Below are positions 1 through 10,663 of a stretch of 32,854 nt of DNA, one piece after another. The stretch is taken from assembly GCA_001931875.2 (NCBI GenBank), contig MSJH02000681.1, forward strand, positions 1 to 32,854. Direction: 5' to 3'. The stretch is from Byssochlamys sp. IMV 00236. Taxonomy: Eukaryota > Ascomycota > Eurotiomycetes > Eurotiales > Thermoascaceae. The position numbers were made by a program, and so were the translations under genes. The notes below the pieces were generated by a model that was given only the letters and a program-made list of their open reading frames with translations, did not search any database and had not been told where the DNA came from. Position 1 is the first letter of the stretch. Each line of letters opens with the position of its first letter.

Positions 1-902
1 TCTTAATATATTCTATATTAATTTAATTTCTTTAATATAAATCTTATATATAGTAATATATAATATTAATATACTTTAATTTATTATAAGTATAAGTATC
101 TTTAATTAAAAATAGTAATACTTAATTATCTTTAAAAAGTTTTATTAAAAAGCTTATTATAAAAAATAATTCTTTCTTTATAATTAGCTTATATTAGTTT
201 AAACTAATATATTTTTTATAATCTATATTATATAAATAATATTAGCTATTATAATTACTTTATTACTTAATATATAATTATATATTTAGCCTTTATTATT
301 AAGGTTATAATAAACTTCTATTTTTAACTTAATTAATTAATTAAATAGCCTATTATAATAAAAATATTTTTTAAAATTAATATTTAGTCTATCTTATTTA
401 TTATATAATTTAAATTAAAATACTTAATAAGTTTTTAATTCTAATTCTTATAAAATTAAAGGCTTAAGTATATAGTTAATTATAAGTATTTTATTAAGAA
501 TTTTAATAGCTTAAAGTAGCTTTTAAATAAGTTAAATAAATATTAACTTAATTATCTTACTATAAATATAATATTTAGTCTTATTAAAATTACTAGATAA
601 ATAAATACTTTAATAATCTTTTAATATTCTCTTTAATTAGCTCTTTTATCTTATAGACTAATTAGTTTTAAATAATTATACTTATTTAATAAGATATTAA
701 TAAAATAAGCCTTTTCTTTATTTATTTTATATTTTAATAAGATCTTTTAAATATAGTAAGATTAACTTATAATTAATATTTTTTTTACTTTATTATAAAT
801 AATTTAAATATTAAATATTTTATTTACTTCTTCTAAATTATTAATCTTATATATTATTTTAAACTCTTATTTAAACTAGTTAATATACTTTATTTATTTT
901 AA

Positions 903-1500
903 GCTAATTAAGATATTATTAATATATATTAAGATTAAAATCTCTTTCTTTAAATATTATAATAAGTATAAGTCTATATTTATTTAAATAAATTCTATTC
1001 TTTATAATATTTTAATATAAAAGTAGTTTTAATCTTATATTACTTATTTTAAACTATATAAAGATTTTAAGATTTTAAATATTATTTCTAGCAGAATATC
1101 TATTTTAAATAAAGCTATTATATAAATTTTCTCTTTTAATATTAACTTAATAAAGGTATTATTAATATTTATTATATAGTATTTATAATTCTCTATAATT
1201 ATTATAGTTAAAAAAACCTATAATATATTATAATATAAGGTTAAAGCGAAGGTATATTTAAAATTAATTCTATATTTTTAAATAAATCTATAAGTAATAA
1301 AATAAGCCTTAAGCTTTTATAAAAAACTATCTAGATTATACTTTATAACTAGTACTTATTTACTAATTATAATATTAGCTTTCTTTAATAGAATAATTAT
1401 CTTAAAAATTTTATTTATTTATAATATATTTATCTTAGCTTTAAAAGCCTCTTATTATAATTTATTCTATATAAAATTATTAACTATAGCTATATAAAAA
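903..1500 (-). pseudogene. Copia reverse transcriptase relic in C1
   Basis: Minus-strand remnant of the copia reverse transcriptase, the enzyme that copies the element RNA into cDNA inside the virus-like particle. The catalytic YVDD box is readable at 915-926 as Y-I-N-N inside LNIYINNILIS: both Asp codons are mutated to Asn (GAY to AAY), so it is catalytically dead. About 120 bases upstream in the reading direction (1041-1067) is KSLYSLK followed by a stop and V, matching the family's KSLYGLKQA block with Gln turned to a stop. The same pair of motifs occurs at equivalent positions in C2. The outer limits are approximate because no continuous frame survives. Confidence 0.8.
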
Positions 1501-2399
1501 TTAAGAATTAAAATATATTCTTTAATAATAAAAGCTGCTTTTTATGTATAATCTATATATTTCTTCTTATTTAAAATAATCTCTAGGATAATAAGATTTA
1601 AAGTAAATATTACTTTATAAAGCTTTATATTTTATTTATTCTTTATAGGCTTATATATCTCTCTCTTTTATTTTATTATTATAAGAATTTTAATATAAGA
1701 TAAGGTTTAAATCTATATATATAATATAGTTTCTTATATATAGTTTAAAATAAATATATTCTTATAATTATCTCTTAAAGTTATCTTAAAGAAGCCTTTT
1801 ATAGCCTTTATCTTTTAATCCTTTAATACTTAGTTATTAGTATTTTTAAAGAAGCTTTCTTTAGCCTCTTTCTCTTAATCTTAAAAGGGGCTAAAAATAT
1901 AAATATATAGAATTTCTACCTTTTATTATTTAGTACTTAGTTATTAATATTAATATTTTATAATTTTAATTTATTAAGTAATTTTATAAATTTAAACTTA
2001 TAAAACTTTAACTAATTAAATTACTAAGCTAATAATATATTAATTTATATAGCTAGTTATCTCTTTAAATTCCTTATTAAAGCTATATTTAATACAGTTC
2101 TTTATAGAATATAAAAGTTAATATTTTCTTCTTATTTATTTTTAAAGAACTTAGCTTAATAAAAGTTTAATAATCTTTCTTATATTAAATACTTAAATTT
2201 TCTATTATTTATCTATACCTTTAATATATTTAATAAAAATATATAAGTATTTATAATCTATTAATTTATCTCTTTATATTCTTAATAATAGTAAATTAAG
2301 GTTTATATATAATACTATTTAATATTTCTATACTCTTAAATAATTAATAAATAGTTTTATCTTAATAAATACTTACTTAAGAGTTATCTATACTTTATT

Positions 2400-2510
2400 A
2401 ACTATTAATTTATTTAATACTCTATTCTTAATATATATATTAGTTTAAATAGCTTTTACTTATAGCTTAACTAAAAGATTAATATCTTTAAATATAGTAT
2501 AGGTTTTTCT
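2400..2510 (-). pseudogene. Copia integrase core relic in C1, cut by B'
   Basis: Minus-strand fragment homologous to the C2 integrase segment at 6741-6846. It encodes the later part of the copia integrase core, around the region usually reading like LPxxLWxEAxxxAxYxxNRxP. Gypsy element B' interrupts it at 2513/2514, so only the 3' side of the integrase gene is present here. The coding function is destroyed by both RIP and the insertion. Confidence 0.6.
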
Positions 2511-2513
2511 CTT

Positions 2514-2683
2514 TAATATAGTATAGGGGATAAAGAAGTTATTCTTCTATTAGCTATATAAGAAAGTAACTATATAGCTAAGTTATTAGCCTAAGGCTCT
2601 TATATCTTATATCTTTATACTTTATTAAAGTAATAAGTAAGTAAGCGATATTAAAATAGTATTATATACTTATATTTATATTA
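2514..2683 (-). repeat. 3' LTR of gypsy element B'
   Basis: Reverse-complement match to the LTRs of B at 14562-14735 and 28755-28928. Recognisable blocks are the conserved gccttaggctaataactta core (reverse strand) and the aacttctttatcccctatac end. The length of 170 compares with 174 in B. Both ends are TA, expected from RIP of the canonical TG...CA. Confidence 0.85.
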
Positions 2684-2697
2684 ATATATTTTCTTTA
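2684..2697 (-). other. Polypurine tract of B' (putative)
   Basis: On the minus strand this reads cttaaagaaaatat immediately before the LTR. It matches the position and composition of the tract preceding the 3' LTR of B (28741-28754). Polypurine tracts prime plus-strand DNA synthesis in LTR retrotransposons. Confidence 0.5.
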
Positions 2698-3979
2698 AGA
2701 AAAATATTATCGTCCTTAATAATAGAGTATAGAAATATATATAGATATAGTATAAGATATAGTTAAATATTCTTATAGTTTATCTTCTCTTATACTTAAT
2801 TTATAATAACTAATATTATTTATAGAGTTATTTATACTTTTATAATTTAGCTAATAATTTAAAATATTAATTATACTCTTAAATAAATTCTTAAGTATTA
2901 GTTAAATTCTTAAAATAATATTATATATTATAATAAATACTATATTTCTTTTAATAGACTAAATATTTAATAATAGTTTTATTTTAAACTTACTAGATAT
3001 AATAATTAAATAATATTTTAATTTTATAATAATTAATATTAATATTCTCTATATTAATATATAGTAGTAAAATATTATTAAAGAGTATAAAATATTTAAA
3101 AGAATTATTTATATAATATAGCTTTAAATAACTTAATAAGTAATAGAAAAAATATTATAATATTTTTAATAAGCTAAAATATTTAGCTAATATATAAAAT
3201 ATTTAATCCTAGATTTAATTATAAGCGATTTTATATATTATATTAATAACTTTCTTTTAAAAATAACTATATTAAAAATATTATATTTATAATATAACTT
3301 TAGTAAAATCTTATTACTAAGAATAAAATAAATTAGCTAATAATTCTTATTATATATATATTTAATATTTATAATAATTAAGTAAAGTACTTTATATATA
3401 TTAAGTTATAAGATAAAGTCTTAAATTTCTTTATTATAAAGGTTTATAATATTACTTAATTAAATACTATATATTAAATTATATAGAAATCTTATTATAA
3501 TAAATAATAGGCTAAAATTTAATATTAATTATATTAATAGTAAAACTTTAAATTAAATTATAATATCTTTTAAAGCAGTTAAATAATATTATAAAGTAAT
3601 TTTAACTATTTAATTTATTTACTTTAATTATTTATTTATCTATAAGTAATATATTATTAAATAAAGTAACTTAGTATTAAAATACTTAAATAAGCCTTTC
3701 TATAAATTTAATAAAAACTTTAAATTATAATTTAATAATATTATTAATAAAATATTTTAATTATTAATTTAAAGTTATTTAAATAATATTAATACTTAAT
3801 CTTTAGCTATTTATATATCTTACCTTAATATAAATATAACTTACTTTATAAATTTATAAGTAATAGTTAAGATTTAATTATATAGCTTTATATTTAGTAA
3901 TTTTATAATAAAGTCTATAGTAATTATATAAAAAGAAATATTTAATATAATAATATATTAATAGCTACTATAAAATATA

Positions 3980-3984
3980 TAATA
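3980..3984. repeat. TSD of C2, left copy (taata)
   Basis: The five bases taata here match taata at 9245-9249 directly after the right LTR of C2. Five bases is the usual duplication for copia integrase. The flanking B' sequence becomes continuous when C2 and one copy are removed. The sequence is of low complexity, so alone it is weak; the joined flanks make it convincing. Confidence 0.7.
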
Positions 3985-4258
3985 AGTTAAAAAGAATAAG
4001 TTTAGATAAAATTCCTTAGATTATTATACTAGCTTAAAAGAGCTAATAATACTTAAAGAGAAGGAATATTAGCGCATATAGTAGATATAAAGTATATCTA
4101 TATATTTTTAGTTAAAGTAATAAATTTTAAATAAAGCTTAGAAAGTAATTTCTTTAAGCCGCTTAATTTTACTAAAATAAAATTATTCTTAAAGATTTTC
4201 TTAAAATAAAATCTTTATTATACTAAAACTTATTAGTCTTAATTATTATTTTATAATA
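3985..4258 (-). repeat. 3' LTR of copia element C2
   Basis: Aligns base for base with 8971-9244 over 274 bases without gaps. I count 21 differences and all are transitions, the pattern RIP produces. Read on the minus strand it begins TATTATAAAA (TG to TA by RIP) and ends TTTTTAACT, so its 3' terminus is not the usual CA. The boundary could be off by one or two bases. Confidence 0.88.
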
Positions 4259-4379
4259 CTTTTTCTTAATCTAGATTTATTAAGTTAGTTAATCTTAATT
4301 AATTTAAAAATCTTAAGAAGTTTATCTTTAGCAGTAGTTTAATAAAACTATTTATTATTATATTTTATATTTTAATAAA

Positions 4380-6870
4380 CTTAATACTAATTCTATTTTT
4401 TTAATATAAGTTATATATATAGTAGTATATAATATTAATATACTTTAATCTCTTATAAGTATAAGTATCTCTAATTAGTAATAATAATATTTAATTATTT
4501 TTATAAATTTTAATTAAAGAACTAATAATAAAAGCTTATTTTTTTCTTATTATTAGTTTAAATTTATTTAGATTAATATAGTATCTATATCTTATATCTC
4601 TTAAGAAAAAGGCTAATTATTAAAACTATTTAGTAGCTTAATATATAGCTATATATTTAATCTTTATAATTAAAGTTATAATAGACTTTTATTTTTTATT
4701 TAACTAGCTTATTAAGCTATTAGCTAAAATAAAAATATTCCCTAAGATTAATATCTAATTAGTTTTATTTATTATATAATCTAAGTTTAAATATTTAATA
4801 AATTACTAGTCTTAGTTTATATTAAACTTAAGACTAAGGTATAGAATTAATTATAAGTATCTTATAAGGGATTTTAATATTTTAAAGTATTTTTTAAATA
4901 AATCTAATAGATATTAACTTAATCTACCTATTATAAATATAATATCTGATTTTATTAAGATTATTAAATAGATTAAGCTATTAATAATTTTTTAATACTC
5001 TTTTTAATCTATTCTTTTATTTTAAGAGCTAAATAATTTTAAAGAATTATATCTATTTAATAAGATATTAATTAGATATATTTTCTCTTTACTTATTTTA
5101 TATTATAATAAAAGTTCTTTAATATAGTAAGATTAATCTATTATTAATATTTAGTCTTTTTTATTTTAAATAACTTAAATATTAAGAATTTTCTTTATTT
5201 CTTTTAAGTTCTTTATCTTATATATTAATCTAAACTCTTATTTAAACTAATAAATATTCTCTATTTACTTTATACTAATTAGAATATTATTAATATATAT
5301 TAAGAGTAAGATTCTTTTCTCTAGGTATTATAATAAATATAGATTAATATTAATCTATATAAAACCTATTTTTTAAAATATTTTTATATAGGTTTAATTT
5401 TAATCTCTTATAGCCTATTTTAAATTATATAGAGATTAAAGAATTTTTAATATTATTCTTAATAATATATTTATTTTTAATAGAAATATTATATAAATCT
5501 TCTCTTTTAATATTAATTTTATAAAAGTATTATTAATATCTATAATATAATACTTATAATCCTTTATTATAATAATAGCTAAGAATATTTATAGTATATT
5601 ATATTATAAGATAAAAATAAAGATATACTTAAAATTAATATTATATTTCTAAATAAACTCTTAAATAATAAGGTATACTTTAAGCTTTTAAAGAGAACTG
5701 TTTAAATTATATTTTATAGCTAATATTTAATAGCTAATTATAATATTAGCTCTTAGTAGTAATATAATTATTTTAAAAATTTTATTTACTTAAAATATAT
5801 TTATTTTAGCTTTAAATATATTTTACTATAATTTACTCTAAATAAGGTTATTAATTATAATATAATATAAGTTTAAGATTAAAATATACTTCTTTATTAT
5901 ATATACTGCTATTATAGTATTTAATACTTATTTTATATATTCTTTCTAATCTATATTAATGCCTAAAGATAGGAGATTTAATATAAGTATTACTTAATAT
6001 AACTTTTTAGTATTTTATTTATTATTTAATAACTTAATCTTCTTCCTCTTATATTTTACTATATAGAGAATCTTTATATAAGATATAATTTACTTATTTA
6101 GTAGAGATAAGAGATTTATTTAAAAATTCTTATAATTATTTAAATTATTAAAGTAAGAATAATTAAGTATTTTCTTTTATTCTATAATTTTACTATAATA
6201 AAATATCTTAATTTTTTTTAATAAAAAGCTTCTTTTTCTTTTTAAAAAAATATTTTAATTTCTTTTTAATAAAATACTTTTTTTCTTTTTAAGGAAAAAT
6301 TAATTAAAACTTCTTTATAGCTCTTCTCTTAATTATTAATATTATTCTTCTTTTTATTTAAGAGTATATATATATTTAAGGTAATAGGCTAAGTTATTAA
6401 TTAACTTTTTAAATTTTTTATTAATACTATATTTAGTAATAATCTTTAGAGAATCTTAAGATTTAAGTCTCTTTTTAATTTATTCTTAAAGAATTTAGCT
6501 TAATAAGTTTTAATAGTCTTTTTTATATCTAGAGCTTAAACTTTCTATTATTTATTTATTTTCTTAATATATCTTATAAAAATATAGATCTTACTTTAAT
6601 CTATTAATTTATTTTTTTTATATATTTTATAATAGAGATTTTAGGTTTATATATAATATTACTTAATATCCTTATACTTTTAAGTAATTAATTAATAGCT
6701 TAACTTTAATAAAGGCTTTTTTAAAGATATTTAAACCCTATTAATTATTAGTTTATTTAATACTTTATTTTTAATATATATATTAGTTTAAGCTATTTAT
6801 ACCTATAATTTAACTAGAAGGTTTAAATCTTTAAATATAGCTTTTATTTCTTTCTTAATAGTTTAATATA
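4380..6870 (-). pseudogene. Copia Pol relic in C2: integrase, reverse transcriptase, RNase H region
   Basis: Minus-strand Pol remnant. The integrase core end is readable at about 6741-6846 (short pieces IKAIFKDLNL and NIYIKNKVLNK separated by RIP stops, fitting the copia LPxxLW...YxxNRxP region). Reverse transcriptase shows SLYNLK-stop-A at 5412-5435 (family SLYGLKQA) and Y-I-N-N at 5286-5297 (family YVDD, both Asp lost to Asn). The RNase H segment should fill 4380 to about 5100, but I could not pick out its catalytic residues. It lies beside the 3' LTR, as expected for a copia polyprotein C-terminus. It is not functional. Confidence 0.78.
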
Positions 6871-8956
6871 CTTATTTTATAGCTCTGTTTTATATTAATA
6901 TATATAGAATTATTAGTTTATAATAAATATTAAACTATTTCCTTTAAATTTTAAAAAGATTCGTAAGTTTTAGTATATTATCTAATTATATATTAAGAAT
7001 TTAGAGATTTATTACTATCTTAATCTCCCTTTTTTATTTATTTAAAATAGGGGTAGTATTAGATTTAGCTCTTATTAGAAATATCTATATTTTTCTTAAG
7101 AAGTTATTTATAATTATTAAGAAGTAAATATATTTATCTTTAAACTCTAGTATTTAATTATATATATTTATAGAGATAAGTTTAAAAATATTAACCTTTT
7201 ATATATTAATAGTCTCTCTCTTATTTTTAAGGTTAGTTATAATATATATTATATATTAATAGTTTATTACTATTTTAATAGGCTTCTTTAATATAGTTAA
7301 GTTATATAAGTTTTTAATCTTTTTAGATTTAAAATAGCTAATTTTTCTATACTATAGTTAATACTTCTTCTTAATTTTATTTTAATAAAAATTTTTTTTC
7401 TTAATTTATAATTATAATATTAAGAGTATTTTTAATAAAGAGTAATATAATAAGTATATATTATAACTTAAGTATTTAATCTAAGAAAACTTTCTTAATA
7501 ATATAAACTCTATATTTAATAATATCTTAAATTATAATTTTATCTAATTTATTTAATATAAATATTATTCTTTTATTAAAGTACTTATATATATTTAACT
7601 ATTAGTAAAATATTTTAGTTAATAAAAGATTTATCTTAAGGTTTAATATAAGTAATATATTTTCTAAGTTTAATATTTTCTTTATTTTATCTCTTAAAAT
7701 AACTATTCTTATATATTCTAAATATAGAATTCTTTTATTTATATAAATATACCTCTATTAAATTTAAATTAGTAATTCTTTAAAATAATAGTTTTTATTA
7801 ATTATATATAAACTAATATTATTATTTATATACTATTAAGATAAATTTTTATTAAAAATATCTTTTAAAAGGTAAGTAATTTTATATAAGACTTAGTTAT
7901 TAAAAATAATTAAAGCTAAGGATTTTAATTAAGATTAATTTTTTTTAATATCTGAGATTTTTTCTATATTATATACTTTATACTTTTTATTTTTTAATCT
8001 CTTATTCTTTAAGAATTAAATCTCTTTATAGATTTTATTAATTATTTCTATTATTATTTTATCTTAAATAATAAGATTATTAAATATTTATTTAAAAGAC
8101 TTCTTTCTTTATCTTTAACTATTTCTTATACTTCTCTAAGTAATAAATAAGAATAGGTAATCTTTAATATAGTAATCTTTCTTATAGATATAATATTTAA
8201 TAAGGATTTATTTATTTTTTACTAAGAATATAATAATTAGTTTTATTTAAAATTAAGTTTTTATTTTTTTTAGAATAGCTAGAATATTATCTATTTTTAG
8301 ATTTTTATATATATTAATTACTGCTTTAATTATAATATACTCTTTCTTAGTTAAAAAAGATATTATATTATTAGATATTATTATTCTCTTTCTTATTTAT
8401 TATAATTAACTCTAAGTATTTATAATTATTTATCCAGGAGTTATTTAAAAGTATATAAATAGCTAAATAAGCTAATATTTTTAGCTAAAAAGGGTTTTTA
8501 TATATTTTATATATAAGGCTCTTTATAGCGCTTTTATATTAATAGAATTAATAAATTTATCTTAATTATTTTTAAATAGATATTTAGTAATCTAATATTA
8601 TATAGCTATATTAGTTTTCTTAAATTTATTATTATATAGCTTTTTAATAATCTTTACTAATAAGCTATCTTTTTATATAAATAAACTATTTCTTATAATT
8701 CTCTTTTAAAAAAGTAAAAATAGGTTTTTTTTCTTATTTTTAATACTATTTATTAAGAATATAATAATAATAAGTTAATATTTTAATCTTTAATAAGATT
8801 TAATTCTTATTAGATTTAGTATTTAATATAATATTAGAATAATTTTATTATAAGTTCTCTTATATAAGAATAGCTTATTATTACTAATTTAAACTTAAAT
8901 ATTTAAAATAAAAAAGTTTTTATTATATAGCTATTTTCTCTTAAATTATTATAAAC
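6871..8956 (-). pseudogene. Copia gag, protease and integrase N-terminal region of C2 (unresolved relic)
   Basis: This stretch lies between the integrase core and the primer-binding site of C2, where gag, protease and the integrase zinc domain belong in a copia element. It is heavily RIP-mutated and I could not read convincing CCHC, protease or HHCC motifs. There is no second copy in the window to compare with, because C1 is truncated before this point. The assignment rests on position only. Confidence 0.5.
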
Positions 8957-8970
8957 CTAGGCTTATAACT
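8957..8970 (-). other. Copia-type primer-binding site (half initiator tRNA-Met)
   Basis: Directly inside the 5' LTR of C2, the minus strand reads agttataagcctag. The Drosophila copia-type site GGTTATGGGCCCAG, complementary to the anticodon-loop side of initiator tRNA-Met, differs at four positions, all G to A or C to T. This site would have primed minus-strand cDNA synthesis from a cleaved half tRNA. The copia reference is from memory of the family; the transition-only pattern and the position next to the LTR support it. Confidence 0.65.
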
Positions 8971-9244
8971 AGTTAAAAAGAATAGGTTTAAATAGAATTC
9001 CCTAGACTATTATATTAGCTTAAAAGAGTTAATAATACTTAAAGAGAAAGAATATTAGCGTATATAGTAGATATAAAATATATCTATATATTCTTAGTTA
9101 AGGTAATAGATTTTAAATAAAGCTTAGAAAATAATTTTTTTAAGCTGCTTAATTTTACTAAAATAAAATTATTCTTAAAGATTTTCTTAAAGTAAAATCT
9201 TTATTATATTAGAACTTATTAGTCTTAACTACTATTTTATAATA
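8971..9244 (-). repeat. 5' LTR of copia element C2
   Basis: Partner of the 3985-4258 LTR, same length. It would have carried the promoter and RNA start of the element, but no specific promoter motif is distinguishable in this AT-rich sequence. Confidence 0.88.
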
Positions 9245-9249
9245 TAATA
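9245..9249. repeat. TSD of C2, right copy (taata)
   Basis: Matches 3980-3984. Removing C2 and one copy rejoins the B' sequence, which then aligns continuously with the reverse complement of B around position 27480. Confidence 0.7.
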
Positions 9250-10475
9250 ATATATTTAGTTTATTTAGTAAATAGTAATATTTAATATATACTTTAACTT
9301 ATTTTATAAGTCTATAAATTATAAAGTTATAAATATTAATAACTATTTAATAATATCTAGAGTATTTTATATTATTATAAATTATTTTAAAAATATCTTT
9401 AAGAATTAATTATAATATATAGAGATATTATATATTATTAGTATTAACTATATAAAGAAGTTTATTATAAATTATAAAAAAAAGATATATAAAATTTATA
9501 TTATCTTATAATATAATAAAGACTTTAAATTAATAAAAATTAATTTTATAGCTTTTCTTTAATTAAGTCTTAAATTTCTTTAATAACTTAATAAGAGTTA
9601 TATTATATTATAGCTTATCTTAGTATTATTAATATATATAGTCTTAAGAAATATAATAGTTAAATAATATTTAATATCTTTTAATATAGAGATATTTAAC
9701 TTAATAAAAAATAATTTAAGATATAATAATATATCTATAATAATATTATTATATTTTAGCTTATATATAAGTATAAGATTAAATCTCTATATATATTATA
9801 ATATTAAAATAAGGTATAAATTAATTTAATCTATAAATATTAATTAAAGAGATATTTACTTAATAATTATAATTATAATACTATAGTCTATAAAAATAAT
9901 TAATAGCTTCTAATAGATTTTAATAATATAATATATTTTATATAGTATTTATATTAAATATACTACTTCTATTTTTATTAGCTAATATCTCTTTTTAATT
10001 ATATTAAGCTATTTTAAGAGAAATATAATTAGTTAAACTTTTAATTAATTAAATATAGCTTTAAGAGATTTATAAACTATAGAGAAATAGTAATTATTTA
10101 ATTAAGCCTTAATATTATTATAAAGGTAGTATAATATAATATTAAAGCTAAAGATATTAATATTAATATTAAAATAAAGCTAGCGCTTTAAGTTATAATA
10201 TATAAAAAAAGATAAATTATTAAAATGCTTTTAAATAATATTATAAATATTTATCTTAGCTTATAAAAATATAGCTAAAATTATATTCTTTATAAAACTT
10301 TATTATACTTTATCTTTTATAAGAGCTTTATTAAGAAATATTATCTTCTAATTTTATAATAGCTAGATAATTTTAATATATTAAAAAATATATTATTTAA
10401 ACTATTTTATTAAGCTAAGATATAATTTTAAAGCTTAAATTATAAGTAAAAATAAAATATTAATTATAGCCTTTA
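9250..10475 (-). mobile_element. Gypsy element B', middle segment (RNase H to integrase zinc domain)
   Basis: Reverse complement of B from about 26200 to 27480. On the minus strand the end of the RNase H region (family AADxLSR) is visible at about 9722-9800 as degraded IDILLY, and the integrase HHCC zinc-binding region lies at about 9258-9390. The segment is cut on the right at 10475 by gypsy element A, after which B' resumes at 32549. No frame survives. Confidence 0.85.
10471..10475. repeat. TSD of element A, left copy (cttta)
   Basis: The bases cttta precede the 5' LTR of A and recur at 32544-32548 after its 3' LTR. Joining the two flanks restores alignment with the uninterrupted B sequence near 26200. 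Confidence 0.85.
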
Positions 10476-10639
10476 TATTATAGAATAAGGCGTAGCTAGA
10501 GAATTACTCTATAGAGAAGTATAAAGGTATTAAGTAGCAGTATCCTATACTGCCTTAGGCTTAGCTAATATTTAATATATCTCTCTAATAAGAGAGAAGA
10601 ATTTAAGCTTCTTTTCTCCTATTATACTATTTTATGCTA
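10476..10639 (+). repeat. 5' LTR of gypsy element A
   Basis: Aligns without gaps with 32380-32543. I count 29 differences in 164 bases, all transitions. It starts TATTATA (from TGTTATA) and ends GCTA. It is inserted directly after cttta within the Pol region of B'. Confidence 0.88.
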
Positions 10640-10663
10640 TTTAATAATATGTCTAGAGGTATT
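10640..10663 (+). other. Possible primer-binding site and leader of A
   Basis: The bases right after the 5' LTR (tttaataatatgtctagagg and on) align with the bases after the 5' LTR of B (tttagtagtatattaaag, from 14737) with transitions and small length changes, although the LTRs themselves differ. Conservation at this place suggests a primer-binding site rich in TGG-like triplets before RIP. I cannot name the tRNA. Confidence 0.35.

Larger units (their letters stand above)
1..2513 (-). mobile_element. Copia element C1, truncated 3' half (RIP-degraded)
   Basis: Relic of a Ty1/copia retrotransposon read on the minus strand. Its sequence matches the internal part of C2 (about 4380 to 6870) from base 1 to about 2513. 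Going down in coordinate it carries the end of the integrase core, reverse transcriptase and the RNase H region; its 3' LTR would lie left of the window. The match to C2 stops abruptly at 2513/2514, where the LTR of gypsy element B' begins, so C1 was the insertion target of B'. The missing 5' half of C1 should lie beyond the right end of the window. Stop codons are dense in all frames and nearly all are TAA/TAG, as expected from RIP of Gln and Trp codons. Copia identity rests on domain order plus motifs; confidence is high. Confidence 0.85.
2514..3984 (-). mobile_element. Gypsy element B', 3' segment (integrase core to 3' LTR)
   Basis: Reverse-complement copy of the 3' part of gypsy element B (about 27480 to 28928). 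It includes the integrase catalytic core, the C-terminal part of Pol, the polypurine tract and the 3' LTR. Lengths agree closely (about 1.47 kb here, 1.45 kb in B). The integrase first catalytic Asp codon is still GAC on the minus strand (complement at 3913-3915). The segment ends at 3984, where copia element C2 is inserted, and the element resumes at 9250. It is itself inserted in C1; the bases left of its LTR are ctctt (2509-2513), and the partner TSD would lie outside the window. Confidence 0.85.
3985..9244 (-). mobile_element. Copia element C2, complete with both LTRs (RIP-degraded)
   Basis: A full-length 5.26-kb Ty1/copia element on the minus strand, bounded by two 274-bp LTRs and a 5-bp TSD, inserted within the integrase gene of gypsy element B'. 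In the reading direction (high to low coordinate) it has the 5' LTR, a primer-binding site for half of initiator tRNA-Met, a gag region, integrase, reverse transcriptase and RNase H, then the 3' LTR. Integrase before reverse transcriptase is the copia order. Its 3' half is homologous to C1, so both belong to one family. No coding frame remains intact; stop codons are in every frame. Confidence 0.9.

Noticed and set aside
2514..2683. Solo LTR in C1
   Set aside because: The adjacent 2684-3984 continues as gypsy internal sequence and resumes at 9250, so it is the 3' LTR of a long element.
1..9244. Two tandem copia copies of about 4.5 kb each
   Set aside because: First impression from matching 1-2500 with 4380-6870. 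The 2514-3984 part proved to be an inverted gypsy fragment, so C1 and C2 are separate insertions divided by B'.
9250..10475. Inverted repeat with 26200-27480 as a hairpin or TIR of one element
   Set aside because: It is explained by two independent gypsy copies (B' and B) in opposite orientation.
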